Translations under genes and position numbers: made by a program
Assembly: GCA_037176705.1 (NCBI GenBank)
Contig: CM073905.1
Location: 28,180,986-28,244,985 of the forward strand
Source of the DNA: Molossus alvarezi
Lineage: Eukaryota > Chordata > Mammalia > Chiroptera > Molossidae
Reading direction: 5' to 3'
Length of the DNA stretch: 64,000 bases
In this document: positions 57,257 through 64,000 of the stretch, one piece after another
Numbering within the stretch: the first letter of the stretch is position 1
Layout of the letters: each line of letters starts with the position of its first letter
Notes under the pieces: model-generated
Told to the model about the DNA's origin: nothing
The model's input: only the letters and a program-made list of their open reading frames with translations
Database searches by the model: none

Positions 57257-57469
57257 TCAGTTGTTGTTCTCTTTGGTGGTAATGGTGACCAGCTGTTTGG
57301 CGGCCTTGGCGATGTCGTATGCACACTGGATGACCTGCTGTGTGACCAGCTGGATGTCCGTGGGCGGGCCGGAGTCCCCCGGGAGGGTCTTTTTGCACTC
57401 TGACTGGAGTCGGTAGGCACTGGCTGTCAGTAAGCGAAGGGAAGTCCTCACCATGTCAGACTTGGGTTT
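57257..57469 (-). CDS. GIT2: GIT2 terminal coding exon (C-terminal 70 residues)
   Basis: On the minus strand, acceptor TTATGTTTAG leads into KPKSDMVRTSLRLLTASAYR and ends AKQLVTITTKENNN and TGA. The TKENNN ending separates GIT2 from its paralogue GIT1. GIT2 is an ArfGAP scaffold that binds PIX, paxillin and PAK at focal adhesions and endosomes. This exon encodes the last helices of the paxillin-binding four-helix bundle. The ArfGAP, ankyrin and Spa2-homology parts lie beyond the right edge. The frame is intact. Confidence 0.96.
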   Translation of the reverse strand, partial: KPKSDMVRTSLRLLTASAYRLQSECKKTLPGDSGPPTDIQLVTQQVIQCAYDIAKAAKQLVTITTKENNN

Positions 57470-57964
57470 CTAAACATAAAACACAGCCGATGACCATGAA
57501 GTGCAGGGTGGACATCCAAGAGCAGGGACAAACATTCTGCTGAAAACAACTTCAGCTGTTCTGTAGTGAACAGTTTTGTCATGCACTTTTTCAATGAGGA
57601 TGCTCAAAACACTGCAAGCTTTGCAACTCACGGTGTGAGAGATGCCAAAGCTTAAAGGTCAAAGTGCATGCAATATCATTTTAGTAGCAGGTGCTATTGT
57701 GAGGTAGTTTTTGAAAAATATTAATCTACTTGGGTGAAATATTCCAGATAAAATTGTATTCTATTTGCTTTTTAGCACTGGGTCAGACATTCTAGTCTTA
57801 TTAAAACCAATATTCATGTAGAACAAAATATTTCAATACCTTGTATGACCGCGGATTTAAGACTCTTTGTGCTACAACAAGGTTAATGTAATATCAAGGG
57901 CATAAAGAAATGTCTTGCAGTTTATTTAAAAGGATCTGAACCAAATAAGTAGGAAGTGACTTAC

Positions 57965-58028
57965 TTTGGGGAATAATGCTGCCATTTCTGTAACAGCCAC
58001 GTGTATCCTCTCTGAGCAGGGAATATAA
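57965..58028 (-). CDS. GIT2: GIT2 penultimate coding exon (21 codons)
   Basis: Acceptor ATGTTTGCAG and donor GTAAGT on the minus strand. The first base completes a Ser codon, then YIPCSERIHVAVTEMAALFP and K. It joins in frame to KPKSD of the last exon and belongs to the paxillin-binding domain. Confidence 0.95.
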
Positions 58029-58430
58029 CTGCAAACATATTGAAGAGGTTACTCAAATATGGTAAAATAATTCAGAGACAGAGAACACTCAGGGACTAGC
58101 ACAGGTTCCATTTATGTCCCCTTAATGAAGGGGCTGAGGCCGAGGTTAGCCCACGGTGGATCTCACACCAACAGAAGGCACCTGGTTATAGATCAAGTTC
58201 CCTCATCCTTTCTTGAAAGTTCATTCAATCTGAAAAAAAGTCTCCAGGTATGAAACATAGGCAACATACACTACTAGCCAGGTGAGGCCACAAAACAGTC
58301 TGTAAAGATATTCACATCTCCTCAAGTTGGTCATTTATTTCTCATCTTTCCAATTTCTTGAAAGAGAAACAAGGATTTCCATGCAAAAGGTCACAGAAGG
58401 CAAAAATAAAGTACTAAAAAACTTCCTTAT

Positions 58431-58660
58431 CCCTGGCCAGTGTGCCTAAGTGGTTAGAGCATCGGCCAGCACACAGAAGAGTTGTGGGTTCGATTCCCAG
58501 TCAAGGGTACATACCTGGGTTGCAGGTTGGACCCCTGGCCCTGATTGGGGCATGTATAGGAGGCAACCAATTGATGTTTCTATCTCTCTCTGTCCCTCTC
58601 CCCTTCCATCTCTAAAAATCAATGGAAAAAATATCCTCGAGCAACACACACACACACGCC
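58431..58660 (+). mobile_element. VES SINE with (CA)n tail
   Basis: Plus-strand copy; the tail passes from ATATCCTCGAG into ACACACACACAC. Confidence 0.85.
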
Positions 58661-58690
58661 TATACCTCAACACTTAAAAACCAATGGACA

Positions 58691-58896
58691 GCCCAGCCGG
58701 TGTGGCTCAGTGGCTGAGCGTTGACTCATGCACCAAGGGGTCATTGGTTTGATACCCGGTCAGGACACATGCCCAGGTCGTGGGCCTGATCCCCAGTGGG
58801 GGGTATGCCGGAGACAGCCAATTGATGTTCTCTCTCATCAATGTTTCTCTCTCTTCCTCTAATATCAATAAAGAAAAAATAAAAACAAAACAAAAC
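58691..58896 (+). mobile_element. VES SINE (variant head)
   Basis: Plus-strand copy; the duplicate ACCAATGGACA lies on both sides. Confidence 0.9.
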
Positions 58897-59219
58897 ACCA
58901 ATGGACATTTTAAATTCCTCCCATTCAATGCATCTGAATTGTTGGCATGTCTAAAGCTTTACTTTGGAGGAAAAGGAAACACTGAGATCAGCTTCATATA
59001 CTTGTTCAATCACTTACCCACTTTCTCATAAAGTTGCCATGACTTTGCAATGAAATGCTATGAGCACAGTCAGCACTTTGCTTGTTGACAAGCTCAAAAG
59101 AGACAAAGCGCATGAAATCTGCCTGTCCTCCTCCTCCTTTCTAGGCCACCTGGCCTCCTAAGGGCTCCTGAGACGACAGCACAAAAGCCGAGGCTTCAGG
59201 AGCACGAACTGCTTGCCAG

Positions 59220-59400
59220 GCTCCATCCTCAGTGCTTTTGTAGAGACCCACATTATCCTCCTGACAGTCCTATGAGGTTGGTACAACTATCACATCCATG
59301 TTTCAAATGAGGAATCGGAGGCCTGGAGAGGCAGAGAACTTGTCCAAAGTCCTACAGCTGGTAAAAGAGCAGAGCTCAACCCTGGCCATCCAGCCTTTAA
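59220..59400 (+). repeat. L2-type fragment
   Basis: 'tcctatgaggttggtacaac', 'caaatgaggaatcggaggcc' and 'gtcctacagctggtaaaag' follow the order of an L2/MIR-like element. Confidence 0.6.
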
Positions 59401-59466
59401 GTCTGGGACCCTCACTGCCACACTACAGGCCTCTCCTGGCATCCGAGGCAACAAATTCACACCTGT

Positions 59467-59707
59467 TAAAAAAAAATTCTCACCTGAGGATATTTTTTTC
59501 TATTCATCTTCAGACAGAGTGGGAGGGAAGGAGAGAGAGAGAGAGACATCAATATGAAAGAAACACATTGACTAGTTGCCTCCTGCACGACCCTGACCAG
59601 GGTACTGAATCGCAACAGAGGTATGTGCCGTGCCCTTAGACAAAATCGAACTCGCGACTCTTTGGTCTGCAGGCCAACGCTCGTCCACTCAGACAAACTG
59701 GCCAGGG
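59467..59707 (-). mobile_element. VES SINE, first of a cluster of three
   Basis: Minus-strand copy from TCTCACCTGAGGATA to AAACTGGCCAGGG. TTCACAC words sit at both ends. Confidence 0.87.
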
Positions 59708-59716
59708 TAGTTCACA

Positions 59717-59921
59717 CTTAAAAAAAAAATTTTTTTTTCTTTATTGATTTTAGAGGGAGAGAGAAAAACAGCGATGAGCGAGAACACTGATTGGCCGCCT
59801 TCTGCATGCCCTGCTGGGGATCAGGACCACAACCTGGGCAAGTGCCTTGACCAGGAAATCAAACCTGTGACCTCTCAGTACATGGGTTGATGTTCAACCA
59901 ACTGAGCCATACCGGCCAGGG
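59717..59921 (-). mobile_element. VES SINE, second of a cluster of three
   Basis: Minus-strand copy of another subfamily ('acactgattggccgccttct'), ten bases after the first; head end CATACCGGCCAGGGC. Confidence 0.87.
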
Positions 59922-59929
59922 CCACACTT

Positions 59930-60138
59930 TTTTTAAAAATATTTTTTCTTTATTTATTTTAAAGAGAGAGGAAGGGAGAGGAAGAGAGAGATAGAAACAC
60001 TAATGAAAGAGAACATAGATTGGCCACCTCCTGCATGCCCCCCACTGGGGATTTGGGCATGTACTCTGACTGGGAATCAATCCGGCGACCTCTTGGTGTA
60101 TGGGTCGACGCTCAACCACTGAGCCTCACTGGTTGGGC
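59930..60138 (-). mobile_element. VES SINE, third of a cluster of three
   Basis: Minus-strand copy similar to the second, ending CTCACTGGTTGGGC, followed by TTCACACTTT twice. Confidence 0.87.
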
Positions 60139-60735
60139 AGTTCACACTTTTTTTTTTAAGTTCACACTTTCCACTGATGACTGGTGATTCTGACTTCTTA
60201 GGTGATGAGAACGGGAAGATTTGAGACTTTGGTTCCATTTAGGATTCTTATTCTTAGTATTATGACAAGCAACATATGGGGTCAGTTTCCTGTACCTTAA
60301 AGTGTTTTATTTCTGCCCTGCGTAGTATGTGTCACAAGCTGCAGAGACAAAGGCAAGCTTGAGATGGTATTAAGTGACGGCTCTTAGATACCACATTGCC
60401 ACCAGGCTTGGTTTTCTTCTAGAACTGATCCACAGAGCCCAGGAGGGAAAAGCACTTTAGGAGCCTGTTTTTAGCACATTAGGCAATACGGTGTGAATAC
60501 AAAGGTTTGGCCTTACACAAGAACCCATATGGCTGTGTTTTAAAATTTCCCTTCTAAGACACAAAACCAAATGCCCTTCAGCATCCATCCTAGCACTCAG
60601 AGCCTTCAAGTAACATTCTTTCCCATTTTTAAGTCATGAAGTTGGCTTCTGCTTAAAAATTGTCATCAATAACCTCCATACTTCATCTTTGTAAGAAATC
60701 TAATATCAACACTATTTTAATAAAGACTGCCTACA

Positions 60736-60969
60736 CCCTAGCCCGTTTGGCTCAGTGGTAGAGCATCCGCCCACAGACCAATGAGTCCCGGGTTCGATTC
60801 CAGCCAAGGGCATGTGCCTTGGTTGTGGTTTGTCCCCGGCCCTGGTAGGGGTTGTGCGGGAGGCAACCAATGTGTCCCTCTCGCGTTAATACTTCCTCTC
60901 TCTCTCCCTGCCTCTCTCTACCTGAAGATAAATGAAAAAATATCCTCAGGTGAGGATTAAAAATAGATA
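60736..60969 (+). mobile_element. VES SINE
   Basis: Plus-strand copy with perfect 17-base duplicates AATAAAGACTGCCTACA at 60719 and 60970. Confidence 0.92.
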
Positions 60970-60989
60970 AATAAAGACTGCCTACATTT

Positions 60990-61345
60990 TAATAACGATG
61001 TATGGTACCAGTTGGTTATTACACTAGTGGGGGAGGGGAGCACTTTGTAAATTATATAAATGTCTAACCACTAAGCTATACACCTAAACTAATATAAAAT
61101 AATATTGAAGCCCGGCCAGTGTGGCTTAGTGGTTGAGTGTCAACCCACGCACCAAGAGGTCACCAGTTCGATTCCTGGTCAGGGCACATGCCCAGATTGT
61201 GGGCCTGATCCCCAGTGGGGAGCATGCAGGAGGTGGCCAATAGATGTTCTCTCCCATCAATGTTTCTCTCTCTCTCTCCCTCTCATATCAATAGAGAAAA
61301 AATAATAAAATAAAATAATATTGAATGTCAACTGAAAATTGAAAA
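60990..61345 (+). repeat. L1-type 3' end, split by a SINE
   Basis: 'gtatggtaccagttggttat', 'aaattatataaatgtctaac' and 'ctatacacctaaactaatat', then after the SINE 'tgaatgtcaactgaaaattg'. This is a widespread laurasiatherian L1-type 3' end. Confidence 0.6.
61110..61311 (+). mobile_element. VES SINE (variant head)
   Basis: Plus-strand copy with duplicates AAAATAATATTGA at 61097 and 61312, splitting the L1 end. Confidence 0.92.
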
Positions 61346-61961
61346 AACAATTCAGAAAAAAAATGACTGCTTACATTTTAATTAAACCATCACATTTCAA
61401 GAAAATGGTTTATATTATTCCAAAATGCCTTCAAATGGGAAATCCTCACTTTTATTTTTGTGAGCAGTTAGAACAATATACCACATAATAACAAAAATGC
61501 CAACGCATAAAGAGTTATTTGACTTGAAATTTTCCAGGGACTACAACCCATCTGGTCACACAGACACTCAGAGAAAAAGGCAATGTCCACAGCAATTCCT
61601 GTATCAGACATAAATGTTTCTCGAACCAGCATGTCTGTAGCTATCACATTAACTGAGAACCACATCTAAGAGTTTTATATTTTGCTGATTAGGATTTTCA
61701 TATTGATCCAAAAATATAATTCACCCTTCTCCCCTGCTACATAGAGAACTTTTTCCTAAGGACATCTCTTAAAAACTCATTCATTATAAGATATTTTAGA
61801 AAGTCCTCAATAAGTCACAAAAGAAAGCACACACAGATTAATGAGAAAGTCCTCCTCCTTTATCAGAAGGAGATCATGCTCACAACTTCAAATTGTTATC
61901 TTTCCTCAAAAAGGGTTTCATGCATAATAGGTAGTAATCCTGAATTGTGTAATTTGTCTCT

Positions 61962-62034
61962 GTGTGTGTGTGTGTGTGTGTGTGGGAGAGAGAGAGAGAG
62001 AGGGAGAGGAGAGAGAGAGAGAGAGAGAGAGAGG
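61962..62034. repeat. Compound (TG)n(GA)n microsatellite
   Basis: About 11 TG units followed by two GA runs with small breaks. Confidence 0.9.
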
Positions 62035-62626
62035 AAGGGAGTAAGGCTGGAGGCCCAGGGGATTCAAACAGGCTGAAGGAAGGTCAGGAGCTGAGGGGAG
62101 CTTGCTTGGACAAAGGGACCAGGACCAAGCCTGAGTGTGGTCACCTGGGCTACTGGTCTACTTAGGATAAGCACAAACAATGGATCAACATGAGGAGGAA
62201 ACAAGAGGAAAAGGCATGGGTTTAGTACAATGCAAGGGTATAAACAAAAGTGTCTTAAATATGTAAGTAACCAGAGATTTTAATAGAACATCAAACGATT
62301 TGTAAAACATAAATTCTCTAGACCAATTCTGGTTAAAGCAAAAGAATGAACTAATTAGTAAAAATTTCTGCATTATTTGATCATGGTCTTAAAAAATAAA
62401 TCAGATCATAACATTTATTGAATAAATTTGTACATTAAAAAATACAACTTCCCAAATTGTACCAAGCACCATACTGTGATCTCTGAAGCCAGAAATGGCT
62501 GCAGGGCAGATATTTATATTTTTGACAACTACCAAAGAGAACAATGCAACCTAAGCACATTTTTTTTTCCAGTTTGAAATATAAGCATGGCACTTCTGAA
62601 CTGGGAGAAATGAAAGTGAAGCATGA

Positions 62627-62934
62627 GCCCTGGCCAGTTTGGCTCAGTGGTTACAGCGTCAGCCCGTGGACTAAAGGGTTGCAGGTTCACTTTCTAGTCA
62701 AGGGCGCATGCACCTCAGTTGTGGATTTGATCCCCAGACTCCATCGAGGTAGTGCAGGAGGCAACCAATTGATGTGTTTCTCTTACATCGATGTTTCCCT
62801 CTCCTCCCTCTCCCTCCTCTCTCTCCTCCCTCTCCTTCCTCTCTCTCCTCCCTCCCTCCCTCCCTCCCTCCCTCTCTTATCTAAAGATCAACTGAAAAAA
62901 TCTCCTCGGGTGAGGATTATAAAAAAAAGAAAGA
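62627..62934 (+). mobile_element. VES SINE with expanded CT tract
   Basis: Plus-strand copy; its pyrimidine block at 62808-62876 has grown by repeated CTCCCTCT and CCTC units. Duplicates AAAGTGAAGCA flank it. Confidence 0.9.
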
Positions 62935-63255
62935 AAAGTGAAGCACATTGTTAGATGGAGAGAGAGCACTAGGAAAGGAGTTCATCTTGGTATCAAGATT
63001 ACGAAACACTGGACTTGGAAAGCTATGAAACAATCTGCTTTAGTAATACGATAATGAAGTTGCTTGTTGCCAAAGCTGTGTTGTGCTGAAGAAGAGGAAC
63101 CAAACACCTGCAGCATGTGAGGCATGAAAGTGTATGATAAAGAGGATGCCTGATGAAGGAGGAAGGTAACAGCCATGTAATTTTCCTCGAAGGAGGCTAA
63201 GAAATTACGCAGGTTTCTGTGTTTCTCTGAGGATCCTCCAGCAGTCCCGCTATGA

Positions 63256-63732
63256 AGACTAACTCTTATCCTTCAACAAACACCGAATTCTTCCTTTCCT
63301 ACTGAGTGGAAAACGACAGTGGGAGAAGTCTGTGCTGCATTACAAAAGGGAAAGTGGACAAGGGAAGGCGAACAGGACAGTGGCAGGAACACAGAGAATG
63401 CCAAAGACATGGTGCATTTTGACGTGGAAGAGAACAGAGGAGAAAGAAGGGGAAAGACTGTGGCCCTTGAACAACTTTTGTTTGTGCAAGGCATGAACAG
63501 TAACTCATCACCAAGGGCCCTAAACTTTGCTGACCCAATGAAAACAATGAGATTTTTCTTGGGTGTTGACCAAACCCAATGGGATGATGTTAAAACACAT
63601 TTCATGTATCTAGACTGGGCCAGCCATATGAAACTAAGATGTTACCCAGAACAATTTAACAACCTACCAGAAGTTCTCAGAGGAGAAAATGATGAATTAG
63701 AACAAGAGCCAGTCCCTTTCTATGCTAAGTGA
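63256..63732 (+). other. Unidentified open frame of 159 codons
   Basis: The frame is open from after a TGA at 63253 to a TGA at 63730. The first ATG is at about codon 51. The translation is not low-complexity and includes FFLGVDQTQWDDVKTHFMYL and ends EQEPVPFYAK. I do not recognise a family. It lies antisense in a GIT2 intron without visible splice sites or promoter. It may be a decayed retrocopy or a chance open frame. Confidence 0.25.
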
Positions 63733-63886
63733 CTCTGCTATTCTGGTTCTGCTCAGAGTGTGCAGTTATTTGAATGGTGATTCAATCAACTTTTACTTGT
63801 CAACTGCTTGTTTCTTAGATGTTTACACACATATACACATATACACACAAGCACATGCCCACGTGGAAGATAAGAAATCAGGTTCA

Positions 63887-64000
63887 CCCTGGCCAGTTTG
63901 GCTCAGCAGTTAGAGTATCAGCCTGTGGACCAGAGAGACCCGGGTTCAGTTCCTACTAAGGGCATGTAACTCAGTTGCAGTTTGTTTCCGGTCCCAGTTG
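63887..64000 (+). mobile_element. Young-like VES SINE, cut by the window edge
   Basis: Head and first half (CCCTGGCCAGTTTGGCTCAG to GTTTCCGGTCCCAGTTG) of a plus-strand copy. The rest is beyond the window. Confidence 0.88.

Larger units (their letters stand above)
58029..64000 (-). other. GIT2: GIT2 intron (runs off the right edge)
   Basis: No further GIT2 exon was recognised on the minus strand, including the expected helix segment before the penultimate exon. Contents are VES SINEs, an L2 fragment, an L1 end, microsatellites and an unidentified plus-strand open frame at 63256-63732. Segments 60160-60730, 61330-61950 and 62060-62620 show nothing I can name. Confidence 0.65.

Noticed and set aside
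1..64000. Frames of 60-130 codons inside SINEs in both strands
   Set aside because: They recur with the SINE copies (for example peptides with SLSLSLSP and [11 protein letters not shown]). They are translations of non-coding VES sequence.
1..64000. tRNA-like blocks at each SINE head
   Set aside because: The A and B boxes belong to the pol III promoter of the SINEs. No complete cloverleaf tRNA gene was seen.
58029..64000. Further GIT2 exons
   Set aside because: No minus-strand segment with splice sites encoding the preceding helix was recognised. A protein-to-genome alignment would be decisive.

Overview
The window is mammalian nuclear DNA, almost certainly from a bat of the vespertilionid type. 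About 48 tRNA-headed SINEs of the VES class are scattered through it on both strands. They have a tRNA-like head (TGGCTCAG...TTAGAG and GGTTCGATTCC blocks), a pyrimidine-rich middle and a tail ending near CCTCGGGTGAGGAT. Older mammalian repeats lie between them (MIR, L2, MLT1 LTRs, MER5A-like and MER20-like DNA elements, L1 fragments). There are no prokaryotic genes, CRISPR arrays or plasmid functions.

Three protein-coding genes are recognised from their translated exons, in the order and orientation of the human 12q24.11 block GLTP(-) / TCHP(+) / GIT2(-). (1) GLTP: coding exon 1 lies on the minus strand at 15339-15441 inside a CpG-rich promoter. Everything to its left (1-15338) reads as GLTP intron 1, and exons 2-5 were not found. 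(2) TCHP (trichoplein): complete on the plus strand. It has a probable untranslated first exon ending at 29752, twelve coding exons from 31308 to 44591 that join without frame error into 500 codons, and a 3' UTR ending after AATAAA at 45849. (3) GIT2: only the 3' end is present, on the minus strand. This is the penultimate exon (57965-58028), the terminal coding exon (57257-57469) and a 3' UTR of about 3.1 kb almost free of interspersed repeats, ending at an AATAAA at 54137-54142. 58029-64000 reads as GIT2 intron.

Layout: 1-15338 GLTP intron 1; 15339-15800 GLTP exon 1 and promoter; 15800-29500 the region between the two divergent promoters, with repeats and one repeat-poor block at 22560-23060; 29510-29960 TCHP promoter and CpG island, with an RFX-type X-box at 29640-29653; 31308-45870 TCHP body; 45870-54115 repeat-rich intergenic DNA between two genes that end towards each other; 54115-58028 GIT2 end; 58029-64000 GIT2 intron.

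The three proteins are not one pathway: GLTP transfers glycolipids, TCHP is a centriole and keratin-filament scaffold, and GIT2 is an ArfGAP scaffold at focal adhesions. I did not find a new genetic system. The most useful observations are the X-box in front of a cilium-regulating gene, a recent wave of one VES subfamily with clear target-site duplications, a layered record of nested insertions, inverted SINE pairs inside TCHP introns, and one unidentified open frame near the right end.
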